Below are positions 52,155 to 59,574 of a DNA stretch of 64,000 nt, piece after piece. Positions within the stretch are counted from its first letter, which is position 1; each line of letters starts with the position of its first letter. The position numbers and the translations under genes were made by a program. Source of the DNA: Chryseobacterium defluvii (lineage in GTDB: Bacteria > Bacteroidota > Bacteroidia > Flavobacteriales > Weeksellaceae); assembly GCF_003634775.1 (NCBI RefSeq), contig NZ_RBXB01000003.1, forward strand, positions 496,001 to 560,000, given 5' to 3'. The notes beneath the pieces are model-generated. The model did not search any database. It saw only the letters and a program-made list of their open reading frames with translations, and was not told the origin of the DNA.

Positions 52155-52824
52155 CGTAGAGTTATTTTTGTTTAGTTTTTTCTCAAGTTCTTTTATTTTT
52201 CTGATTGAGCTTTCAAGCTTATAGTTCTTCCTTGATTTGCCTATCCTTTCAATTAAAACTCCATTTATTGTCTTAATAACCTAATTTGAAACTCACCTAT
52301 TTATACACTTTTACTAAAATCTTCTTTAAACATTAAAGCTGGTTTGAGGATATTTGTACCTCTTCCACATTGTAGTTAGTAGAAGAAAAAGCGTTTCATC
52401 GTGTATAAAATTGAGCAAATTCAAGTCTTTGACTAAAAGCCTCTAGGTAAGAAATAGTTTTTTTCATCTTATTTTAATTTTAATATGTAATTACTTAGCT
52501 CATGATATAATAAACTATTATAAAAAACACGCTAAACAATATATTTCTTTATCCCTATCTGTACAGTAGAGATCTCAATATTAAAATATTGATACATTTA
52601 AAAGTTCGATGAAAATTTCAATGGAATAAATAGTAATTCTTTTTCATCATTGTTAAGTTAGTTGTGTGTTTTTAAATCTTATAACCACAAAACTAAAAAA
52701 TTTTGTCTTATAGAAGTGATATATTTTATAAATTTATATGCAAAGCATATTATATGAAACTTTTTTTCCTTCTCTCAAAAAAACCGCTACAAATTGTAGC
52801 GGTTCATATTATAATGTCCTCATT
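52155..52824. other. 670-bp intergenic region with decayed fibre-end remnant
   Basis: On the minus strand, 52170-52300 reads IGEFQIRLLRQ then, after stops and frame changes, IERIGKSRKNYKLESSIRKI and KELEKKLN, resembling the GVNVGEFQIKLLQKIEEL coiled-coil end of the gene just downstream. The remaining 52310-52770 is AT-rich without a supported gene. A possible -7 element TAGTTTTG occurs on the minus strand at 52688-52695. Confidence 0.45.
52776..52804 (-). terminator. Terminator of thiL
   Basis: On the minus strand AACCGCTAC-AATTT-GTAGCGGTT continues into seven T, 20 bases after the thiL stop. Confidence 0.85.
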
Positions 52825-53880
52825 TTACTGATTCCCAAGAAAAGCATCCCAACCCTGTGCCGTTAAAGCAACCAATTGATTAGAACCCCTAGCTACCATA
52901 AAGTTTCCTTCTTCTTTTTCTACAGCATGACCGATGATGGTAAAATCAGGGTGATTTTTAATTTTATCAAAATCATTAGGTGAAATAGTGAATAATAGTT
53001 CGTAATCTTCTCCTCCGCTTAAGGCTGTCATTACAGGATTTAAATTCATTTCATCCGCAGTAGAAATGGTAAGATTATCCAGTGGTATTTTTTCTTCGTA
53101 AAGTCTGAATCCTACATGAGACTGATCCGAAAGATGCAGAATTTCGGAAGCTAAACCGTCCGAAATATCTATCATAGAAGTTGGCATTATACCCAACTCT
53201 TCCAATATCTTTTTGATATCTGTCCTTGCTTCAGGTTTCAATTGCCTTTCCAGAATGTAATCATAGCCTTCCATTTCCGGTTGCATATTTGGATCTGCAA
53301 GGAATATGGCATGTTCCCTTTCCAGTATTTGTAACCCCATATAGGCTCCTCCTAAATCTCCGGTGACAACCAAAAGATCATTTGGCTTTGCTCCATTTCT
53401 TTTTACAATATGTTCTTCATTTTCTATTCCTATGGCCGTAATGCTCATCACTAGTCCAGCGTTTGAGCTCGTTGTATCTCCGCCGATTAAATCTACCTGA
53501 TATCTGTTGCAGGCTGCTTGTATCCCTGAATAAATTTCTTCCAATGCTTCAACCGGAAAACGATTGGAAACGGCAAGGGATACTAAAATCTGAGTTGGCG
53601 TTACATTCATCGCTGCAATGTCGCTCAAATTCACGATTACTGCTTTATAGCCTAAATGTTTTAGTGGAACATAGCCTAAATTGAAATGCACTCCTTCCGC
53701 CAAAACATCGGTAGTAAGGATTACCCTTTTCTGACCAGGATTAATAACTGCCGCATCATCCCCCACTCCAAGCTCTGAAGATTCATTGGATAACGGAAAG
53801 TGCTCTGTCAAATGTTTAATTAACCCAAACTCTCCAAGTTTAGAGATTGGCGTTAATTCTTGAGATTTATCTTCAAACAT
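52825..53880 (-). CDS. thiL: Thiamine-phosphate kinase
   Basis: A 351-residue cytoplasmic kinase that makes thiamine pyrophosphate from thiamine phosphate. Family motifs in order: ELGVGDDAAVINPGQKRVIL with the metal-binding Asp pair, TTDVLAEGVHFNLGYVP, KAVIVNLSDIAAMNVTPTQI, IGGDTTSSNAGLVMSITAIG, VVTGDLGGAYMGLQIL, SMIDISDGLASEILHLS and ALSGGEDYELLFTI. Length matches the longer Bacteroidota ThiL. The N-terminal ~15 residues (FEDKSQELTPISKLGEF) are normal for the group. Monocistronic; other thiamine genes are not adjacent. Confidence 0.95.
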   Translation of the reverse strand: MFEDKSQELTPISKLGEFGLIKHLTEHFPLSNESSELGVGDDAAVINPGQKRVILTTDVLAEGVHFNLGYVPLKHLGYKAVIVNLSDIAAMNVTPTQILVSLAVSNRFPVEALEEIYSGIQAACNRYQVDLIGGDTTSSNAGLVMSITAIGIENEEHIVKRNGAKPNDLLVVTGDLGGAYMGLQILEREHAIFLADPNMQPEMEGYDYILERQLKPEARTDIKKILEELGIMPTSMIDISDGLASEILHLSDQSHVGFRLYEEKIPLDNLTISTADEMNLNPVMTALSGGEDYELLFTISPNDFDKIKNHPDFTIIGHAVEKEEGNFMVARGSNQLVALTAQGWDAFLGNQ

Positions 53881-53950
53881 ATATTTAATTATAAGTAATG
53901 GGTAATCTGTCGTGAGTAATCCGGTGAAACCGTCACCTTCAATCTCCGCT

Positions 53951-54445
53951 CTATTTATTAAAGTCCGCCGGATCGATGTTGTGAGGGTGAAAAGGGAATT
54001 TTTTAAAATCCTCTTTGCTCAACACCACTGTTTCCGGACTTTTATATTTATTCATGGCTTCTACCACATCATCCGGTGGAGTTGTCATTTTTCTGATCAT
54101 CATATCGATCCAAACCCCTGTAGCTTCTGCTGTGGCACAATGAGTTCCGTCCGGCAGATAAAATTTATGCAAAAAACGGTAGATGGAAGAGTCCTCTGAA
54201 CATCCGTCTATTTCCACACTTACGATGACGGTCTGATCGGCATAGATCTCCTTGAAAAAGGAATACCTTTCATGAAGGATAACGGGGCCTATTCCCCATC
54301 TGCTCAATTGGGTAACGCCCATTTTTTCCTTAGTCATAAAAGCCATTCTCGCCTGTGCGCAATATTGAACATACGTAGAGTTTGCTAAATGTTTATTGGC
54401 ATCAAGGTCACTCCAACGAACTTCGAATGTATGGTAGAAAATCAT
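53951..54445 (-). CDS. Acyl-CoA thioesterase, 4HBT hotdog fold
   Basis: A 164-residue hotdog-fold thioesterase. The frame is open to 54484, but the Met at 54443-54445 (MIFYHTFEVRWSDLD) starts at the normal family position. The catalytic motif is VRWSDLDANKHLANSTYVQYC (quoted to 20: VRWSDLDANKHLANSTYVQY), with the Asp that hydrolyses the thioester, followed by the long helix and the sheet GPVILHERYSFFKEIYADQT, VSVEIDGCSEDSS and CATAEATGVWIDMMIRKM. Substrate chain length is not visible. Divergent from the flavoprotein gene. Confidence 0.9.
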   Translation of the reverse strand: MIFYHTFEVRWSDLDANKHLANSTYVQYCAQARMAFMTKEKMGVTQLSRWGIGPVILHERYSFFKEIYADQTVIVSVEIDGCSEDSSIYRFLHKFYLPDGTHCATAEATGVWIDMMIRKMTTPPDDVVEAMNKYKSPETVVLSKEDFKKFPFHPHNIDPADFNK

Positions 54446-54481
54446 GTAAAATCGTTTTTGGAATAATATAATTATAATCTT

Positions 54482-54524
54482 CAAAAATACTCAAATAAGA
54501 TGGTTTATAAAAATTGTACTTTTG
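54482..54524. promoter_or_regulatory. Divergent -7 elements between thioesterase and flavoprotein genes
   Basis: TACTTTTG at 54517-54524 on the plus strand and TATTTTTG at 54489-54482 on the minus strand both match TAnnTTTG. No clear -33 TTG partner is seen for either, so only the -7 boxes are proposed. Confidence 0.4.
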
Positions 54525-54557
54525 AAAAAATAATCTTAAGCATAGGATTACACATAC

Positions 54558-55760
54558 ATGAAACAAATAATCATTATCGGTGGGGGTGCAGCAGGGTTTT
54601 TCTGTGCATCCAACCTGGACGAAACCCAATACAAAATTACCATTCTGGAACAAAATTCGGATGTGCTGCAAAAAGTGAAGGTTTCCGGCGGCGGGCGTTG
54701 TAATGTAACCCATGCCTGTTTTGATCCCAGGGAACTTATTCAGTTTTATCCTCGTGGAAATAAAGAATTGCTGAGCGTTTTCACCAGATTTCAACCCGGT
54801 GATACAATGGAATGGTTTGATCAACGAAAAGTTTCGTTGAAAATAGAAAACGACAACAGAATCTTTCCTGAAAGCAATTCTTCACAGACTATTATCAATA
54901 CCTTTCTGAATGAAGTTCAGAAAAAGAGTGTGGAGGTAAAGACGAAATGCGTCGTAAAGGAGATTGAAAAACAAGATGATCAATATCTGGTAAAAACGAA
55001 TGCAGGAGACTTTATGGCAGATTATATCATTTACAGTACCGGAAGTTCACCAAAATCATTGAAAATCATTGAAAATCTAGGACATAAAATTGTAGATCCC
55101 GTTCCTTCTCTTTTCACGTTCAATATAAAAGATGATTTGCTAGCTGATATGGCCGGAACAAGCTTTGAAATGGCACAAACTTCTATTCCGAAACTTAAGA
55201 CGGAAGAAAGCGGACCATTATTGATTACACATTGGGGCCTTTCAGGACCCGCCATTTTGAAAATTTCTGCATGGGAGGCCATAAATTTGGCTCAACTGAA
55301 ATACCATTTTGAGATTGAAGTGAATTTCATTTCGTTGGCTATTCAGAATGCGGAGGAAATTTTTCAACATTTCAAGCAGAATAATCCGAAGAAAACCATC
55401 GGGCAATCTAAAATATTTGATGTTACAAACAGGTTCTGGCAGAAAATATTACATGTTTCAAAAGTAGACCATAACAAACAGATCGCCAATATTTCAGGAA
55501 AAGAAATGCAGTCTATTCTGGAAAATTTATGCAGAAAGAAATTCCAGGTTACAGGAAAATCTACCTTTAAAGATGAATTTGTAACAGCTGGAGGTGTAGA
55601 TTTGAAAGAAATCAATTTTAAAAACATGTCTTCAAAGCTATTGCCTAATTTTTATATTGCTGGAGAAGTACTGAATATTGATGCCGTTACGGGTGGTTTT
55701 AATTTCCAGGCTTGTTGGAGTGAGGCATGGCTGATTGCCCAGGACCTTAATAATTTATAA
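54558..55760 (+). CDS. HI0933/YhiN-family flavoprotein
   Basis: A 400-residue FAD-dependent oxidoreductase of the HI0933 family. The dinucleotide motif IIGGGAAGFFCASNL is at the very N-terminus, followed by the family hallmark KVKVSGGGRCNVTHACFDP. Later blocks are FPESNSSQTIINTFL, IIYSTGSSPKSL, GPLLITHWGLSGPAILKISA and the C-terminal FYIAGEVLNIDAVTGGFNFQ followed by ACWSEAWLIAQ, where Gly-rich residues contact FAD. Full length. Substrate unknown for the whole family. Confidence 0.92.
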   Translation: MKQIIIIGGGAAGFFCASNLDETQYKITILEQNSDVLQKVKVSGGGRCNVTHACFDPRELIQFYPRGNKELLSVFTRFQPGDTMEWFDQRKVSLKIENDNRIFPESNSSQTIINTFLNEVQKKSVEVKTKCVVKEIEKQDDQYLVKTNAGDFMADYIIYSTGSSPKSLKIIENLGHKIVDPVPSLFTFNIKDDLLADMAGTSFEMAQTSIPKLKTEESGPLLITHWGLSGPAILKISAWEAINLAQLKYHFEIEVNFISLAIQNAEEIFQHFKQNNPKKTIGQSKIFDVTNRFWQKILHVSKVDHNKQIANISGKEMQSILENLCRKKFQVTGKSTFKDEFVTAGGVDLKEINFKNMSSKLLPNFYIAGEVLNIDAVTGGFNFQACWSEAWLIAQDLNNL

Positions 55761-55813
55761 TTTAGATACTTTCCATAAAATTAATAAACCCTAAATGGAA
55801 CCCTGAAATCATC

Positions 55814-56452
55814 ATGTTAGCTGATAAAAAATATTCTGTAACCTTTTTCAAAACCCTTTTGGTCCTTGGGTTCGGGTATTTTTTTTGGCTGATGCTGAAC
55901 ATCACATTGGAATATATTCCTCTGCAAACAGAGGTAAGCTTTCTGATGATCAAACAGACAGAGGTAGAACAAAGACCGGAATATCTCCCGTTTTTTTACA
56001 CCCACGTGTATACAAGCATTTTTGTTCTTCTGTCCGGCTTTCTGGCTATAATCAGAAAGGATTTCGGAATCAGGAATTTTCATAAAAATTCCGGAAAAAT
56101 CTATATTGCATTATTGCTTATTTTTTCTGCCCCTTCAGGAATATATATGGGCATTTTTGCCAATGGAGGATTCTATTCAAAGATTTCTTTTGTCGCTTTG
56201 GGCTGTCTGTGGTGGTATTCCACGTTTAAAGCCTATCGATATGCCAGACAGAGGAAATTCAAGCTTCATAAGCAGTGGATGTGGCGAAGTTTTGCTCTCA
56301 CATTATCTGCTGTTACCTTAAGAATGTGGAAAGTTATTATTGTCTATTTATTCCACCCGAACCCTATGGATGTTTACCAGATTATTGCCTGGCTGGGCTG
56401 GATTCCCAATCTTCTTTTTATTGAATATCTAATCACAAAAAAACGTTTATGA
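55814..56452 (+). CDS. DUF2306 membrane protein
   Basis: A 212-residue integral membrane protein with five or six hydrophobic helices and the DUF2306 signature: YTHVYTSIFVLLSGFLAI, FHKNSGKIYIALLLIFSAPS, CLWWYSTFKAYRYARQRKF, KLHKQWMWRSFALTLSAVTL and ITYKL-like end. Conserved His/Arg near membrane faces (YTHV, HRxxG-like FHKNSGK, LHKQWMWR) resemble haem-binding cytochrome b561-like positions, but this is not established. Its last four bases overlap the YARHG lipoprotein gene (ATGA). Confidence 0.85.
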   Translation: MLADKKYSVTFFKTLLVLGFGYFFWLMLNITLEYIPLQTEVSFLMIKQTEVEQRPEYLPFFYTHVYTSIFVLLSGFLAIIRKDFGIRNFHKNSGKIYIALLLIFSAPSGIYMGIFANGGFYSKISFVALGCLWWYSTFKAYRYARQRKFKLHKQWMWRSFALTLSAVTLRMWKVIIVYLFHPNPMDVYQIIAWLGWIPNLLFIEYLITKKRL

Positions 56453-57369
56453 AAACACTAAAATTAGCTTTAGTCTCTTTATTGGCCGTTGCATTAACGA
56501 GCTGTAAAAAAGAATCAAAAACCTCTGTCGGGGTATCAAACGACTCTCTCACTGCAAAGAAAGATTCGGTAATAATCCCCGAAATCTATAAAGAATACTA
56601 TGGTATCTATTCCGGAGATTTTGCAGGAAAAGAAATGATTACTCCTGAAATCGGAGAAGAATATGAAGGTGATGTTTATAAAAAAATCACTTTAAAAATC
56701 AACAGAATTACAAAGGATTCCGTATACGGACAAAGTATTGTGAATGGGAATCAACGCCCGTTTCAGGGAATATTTAACGAAACATCAAAGTCTTTCATTC
56801 TTGACGAACCGGGAGATGATAAAACAGACGGCAGGTTTGAAGTAAAACTCAATGGCGATAGTTTAACCGGTAAATGGACCGTTTTCAATAAATCTGCTGT
56901 AAAAGCTCCCGTAAAAACCTTAAAACTCACTAAAAAGGAGTTTGTTTATAATCCGAACTTTATGTTGGATGAAAACTCGGATCTGGTAGACTGGTCCAAC
57001 CCGAAAGAATTTGTTGAAAAATACACAGATGAAGAAACCGGAAAAACAGAAAGCTACAAGACCTCAAAAAACAGATTCGCTTCCGATGCTATTTTCAAAT
57101 TAAATGCCTCCAAACAGAAATTGACGGAAAAGGAGCTTAAAAATTTGAGGAAGCTGGATCTCGAAATTATCAAGAATTCCGTGTTTGCAAGACATGGATA
57201 TTCTTTCAAAAAAGATACTTACAGGTATTTCTTTGAACAGACAGACTGGTATATTCCCGTATCCAGCAATGTAGATAATGATCTTTCTCCGATGGAGAAG
57301 GAGAATGTGGTTTTGCTGAACCGTTTCATTAAATATGCTGAAGATAAATATGACAGCTTTGGAAGATAA
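56449..57369 (+). CDS. YARHG-domain lipoprotein
   Basis: A 306-residue lipoprotein; the signal ends LAVALTSCKKESK with lipobox LTSC. The middle part is a beta-rich region (EIYKEYYGIYSGDFAGKEMI, KITLKINRITKDSVYGQS, SLTGKWTVFNK) seen before YARHG domains in Bacteroidota. The YARHG domain is at the C-terminus: LRKLDLEIIKNSVFARHGYS, FKKDTYRYFFEQTDWYIPVS and NDLSPMEKENVVLLNRFIKY. It is an extracytoplasmic domain of unknown role. Coupled to the DUF2306 gene. Confidence 0.9.
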   Translation: MKTLKLALVSLLAVALTSCKKESKTSVGVSNDSLTAKKDSVIIPEIYKEYYGIYSGDFAGKEMITPEIGEEYEGDVYKKITLKINRITKDSVYGQSIVNGNQRPFQGIFNETSKSFILDEPGDDKTDGRFEVKLNGDSLTGKWTVFNKSAVKAPVKTLKLTKKEFVYNPNFMLDENSDLVDWSNPKEFVEKYTDEETGKTESYKTSKNRFASDAIFKLNASKQKLTEKELKNLRKLDLEIIKNSVFARHGYSFKKDTYRYFFEQTDWYIPVSSNVDNDLSPMEKENVVLLNRFIKYAEDKYDSFGR

Positions 57370-57768
57370 TCAATCCAGGCTTACTTTCTCTTGCCTTGAA
57401 TCTTTGATCTTTACCAAAAGATAAAGCAGTGCACATCCTGCAGCATAACACAAAATATCAACCCAGGAAAAAGAATTTCCAATAACGATATACATCAGGC
57501 TTCCTTCCGGGAAGCCTATTTTTTCAGCGATCTTGAAATACTGGGCAAATTCGACCAGGCAGGAAAAAGCAAAAATTCCGAGAATAAAAGTCTGATTGTT
57601 TATTTTCATCAAGCTTCTTACAAATGTAAACAGTAAAATAACCACAATCACATCCCCGAGGTAAGCTCTCACGAAGAAAATATCTTCAAGTTTGACGGCA
57701 ATAAAAACCTCTATAAGAAAGAGGAATATGGTTAAAAGGAAATATCCGGTATTAAATTTCAATTTCAT
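57370..57768 (-). CDS. DUF2809 membrane protein (YjgA/VanZ-like)
   Basis: A 132-residue membrane protein with four helices. DUF2809 landmarks are YLGDVIVVILLFTFVRSLM, FAFSCLVEFAQYFKIAEKIG and GNSFSWVDILCYAAGCALLY (E-Q and SW-D-L-Y-G), which also link it to VanZ-like proteins. The family is small and uncharacterised. Its stop is adjacent to the convergent YARHG gene with no gap. Confidence 0.85.
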   Translation of the reverse strand: MKLKFNTGYFLLTIFLFLIEVFIAVKLEDIFFVRAYLGDVIVVILLFTFVRSLMKINNQTFILGIFAFSCLVEFAQYFKIAEKIGFPEGSLMYIVIGNSFSWVDILCYAAGCALLYLLVKIKDSRQEKVSLD

Positions 57769-57786
57769 TAACTAAAAATAAGGCAT

Positions 57787-57818
57787 AAAAAATCGGTATC
57801 CGAAAGAACACCGATTTT
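57787..57818 (-). terminator. Terminator of the thioredoxin-like operon
   Basis: AAAATCGGT and ACCGATTTT form the stem with a partly paired inner loop; on the minus strand it runs into TTTTTTAT, 16 bases after the stop of the thioredoxin-family gene. Confidence 0.75.
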
Positions 57819-57833
57819 ATTTTTTCAACTATA

Positions 57834-58490
57834 TTATTTCTTCACTTTTACCGTGCATCCGATTGCAACGGTTTTTGTTGTTTTTACTGGCTCTCCTTTA
57901 ATTAAAGCATTCACTGCATCCTGAACATAATATTCTGAAACATCATTGGGGTTTTCATAATTGTTATCGATTGCACCGATGTATTTCACGATATTTTTAC
58001 CCCCTTCCTTCTGTAAAAGAAAAACATGCGGCGTTTTGGTAGCTCCATATTGAGGATAAATTTTTTGCCCTTCATCCATTAAATAAGGAAATGTAAATCC
58101 TTTCTGTTTTGCTCTTTCAATCATTTTCTGATAGCTGTCTTCCGGTTGTACACCCGGATCATTCGGGTTGATTGCAATTACCGGATAACCAAGGCTTTTA
58201 TATTTCTTATCAAGCTCAATAATTCTGTCTTCGTATTTTTTCGCATACGGGCAGTGGTTGCAGGTAAAGATGACGATAAATCCTTTTGCGCTTTTGAAAT
58301 CACTCAGAGAAACCATTTTCCCATCCACATTTTTCAGCTTAAAATCTGTTGCTTCATCGCCTATTTCATATCCTTTTGCTAAAGATTCTGTTTGCTTTTG
58401 AATTTCTTTTATATCAGGGTTTATCGTAGTAAAACTCAGTAATCCAAGTCCGACGATAATAGCGGTCATAACAATTTTCAGATTTTTCAT
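57834..58490 (-). CDS. Thioredoxin-fold redoxin, exported
   Basis: A 218-residue AhpC/TSA-type redoxin with signal peptide (IVMTAIIVGLGLLSFTTI). The thioredoxin fold is clear: IGDEATDFKLKNVDGKMVSL, GFIVIFTCNHCPYAKKYEDR with a CNHC active-site pair, VIAINPNDPGVQPEDSYQKM, and the cis-Pro region GATKTPHVFLLQKEG. This subgroup is usually annotated as thioredoxin family protein. It probably acts in the periplasm on disulfides. It follows the TlpA-like gene by ten bases in an operon. Confidence 0.9.
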   Translation of the reverse strand: MKNLKIVMTAIIVGLGLLSFTTINPDIKEIQKQTESLAKGYEIGDEATDFKLKNVDGKMVSLSDFKSAKGFIVIFTCNHCPYAKKYEDRIIELDKKYKSLGYPVIAINPNDPGVQPEDSYQKMIERAKQKGFTFPYLMDEGQKIYPQYGATKTPHVFLLQKEGGKNIVKYIGAIDNNYENPNDVSEYYVQDAVNALIKGEPVKTTKTVAIGCTVKVKK

Positions 58491-58500
58491 AATATATTGT

Positions 58501-58989
58501 TTAGGGTAAATATTTAGAGATTGTATTTTCCAGTTCTTCTTTGCTCATTTCTCCGTCATTGAAGTGCATCTTTTCTCCATTTTTATAAAATATGGTCACC
58601 GGGATATTACCATCCCAGTTTTTTTCAAACTTCGGGATCCAGGTATTCATTCTTTTAATATCATCCAACAAGATCACTTCTGCGGTAAGGTTTTTATTTT
58701 TAATGAATTTAATAACTCTTTCTTTATCTACCAATCTGTCCAGCGAAACCAGAAGCATTTTATATTTCGGGTTCTCTTTATAATGGTTGTTCACTTCCAT
58801 GAAGTGTGGAAGCTCTTTCACACAGGGAGCACATGTGGTAGACCAAAAATTGACTACAAGAAGCTTGTCTCCTTCCTGTTGAATACGTTTCTCCAGTTCT
58901 TCATATTTTACGGAAGGCACTGCAGACTGTTGCCCTTTTAATCCTATAAAGCACAAGAACAGGAATGCTATGTAAATCAGATTCTTCAT
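58501..58989 (-). CDS. TlpA-like thiol-disulfide oxidoreductase
   Basis: A 162-residue periplasmic thioredoxin-like protein. The ATG at 58987-58989 (MKNLIYIAFLFLCFIGLKGQ) is the natural start, giving a signal peptide; a TTG two codons upstream is less likely. The active site is CAPC in VVNFWSTTCAPCVKELPHFM, and the cis-Pro loop is GNIPVTIFYKNGEKMHFN. It would reduce or exchange periplasmic disulfides. A minus-strand TAATTTTG (-7-like) at 59000-58993 overlaps the start, so the transcript might be almost leaderless. It is divergent from the two Cys-rich peptide genes. Confidence 0.92.
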   Translation of the reverse strand: MKNLIYIAFLFLCFIGLKGQQSAVPSVKYEELEKRIQQEGDKLLVVNFWSTTCAPCVKELPHFMEVNNHYKENPKYKMLLVSLDRLVDKERVIKFIKNKNLTAEVILLDDIKRMNTWIPKFEKNWDGNIPVTIFYKNGEKMHFNDGEMSKEELENTISKYLP

Positions 58990-59169
58990 ACTCAAAATTA
59001 GTAAATAATTTCCTATGCTTTATATATTTATGAAAACTTTGAAGCTTTCCCATAAAATGTATTTTGATCAGTAGTTTTAATATACTTATATTTTTCAATT
59101 TTAAATTTTTATTCACTTCTTTATGAATTATTTTTTTTCGTAAATTAGTCAAATCAAATTGAAATTAAT

Positions 59170-59331
59170 ATGGAAAATCTAAAAATTCAGAAAAAGAAAC
59201 TCACAAAAAAAGAGTTGAAAGAAATTAAAGGAGCAGGGCCTGTTTGCCCGATTATATTCAGCTGCTTTGACCGGTCAACTGGTGAAGAGCTGTTTGGCGT
59301 TCCTGGTGTTCAGGGTGAATACTGCTGCTAA
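59170..59331 (+). CDS. Bacteriocin-like Cys-rich peptide 1 (53 aa)
   Basis: A 53-residue peptide not long enough for most gene finders. The leader MENLKIQKKKLTKKELKEIK ends in the double-glycine-like GAG, and the core contains PVCPIIFSCFDRS and ends GVQGEYCC. The L-KKELKEIKG pattern is the leader type of bacteriocin-like or RiPP-like precursors in Chryseobacterium. Four Cys could form two disulfides or be modified. No maturase or peptidase-containing transporter is adjacent. The start ATG follows an AT-rich stretch with a TAAATTAG box 20 bases upstream. Confidence 0.75.
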   Translation: MENLKIQKKKLTKKELKEIKGAGPVCPIIFSCFDRSTGEELFGVPGVQGEYCC

Positions 59332-59366
59332 TTAAAAATTCTTAAAACAAATTAAATCTATTCCTT

Positions 59367-59519
59367 ATGAAAAAATCAATCAAAGAAAGAAAACTGACTA
59401 AAAAAGAGTTAAAAGAAATTAACGGTGGCGCTATTATCTGCCCGGAAGGATTCTGCTTTGTTCCCGGATCTGATGAACCGAGAATCGGTGGAGTCGGCAG
59501 AGACGGATATTGCTGCTAA
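59367..59519 (+). CDS. Bacteriocin-like Cys-rich peptide 2 (50 aa)
   Basis: A 50-residue paralogue 35 bases downstream of peptide 1. The leader MKKSIKERKLTKKELKEING is closed by a true GG site (NGGA). The core is AIICPEGFCFVPGSDEP and GGVGRDGYCC, again with four Cys and the same YCC end. The shared block LTKKELKEI shows common ancestry, while the cores have diverged. A terminator hairpin lies just after the stop, so the two peptides are probably one transcript. Cleavage after GG by a C39-peptidase transporter is expected from the family. Confidence 0.78.
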   Translation: MKKSIKERKLTKKELKEINGGAIICPEGFCFVPGSDEPRIGGVGRDGYCC

Positions 59520-59542
59520 AATATACAGCTGTTTAAAAGGAG

Positions 59543-59574
59543 TGATTGGAGGTTTAGCCTCCAATCATTTTTTT
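59543..59574 (+). terminator. Terminator of the Cys-rich peptide operon
   Basis: TGATTGGAGG / CCTCCAATCA is a 10-bp perfect stem with loop TTTAG followed by T7. It overlaps the 3' end of mutS, whose stop codon lies in the loop region. Confidence 0.82.
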
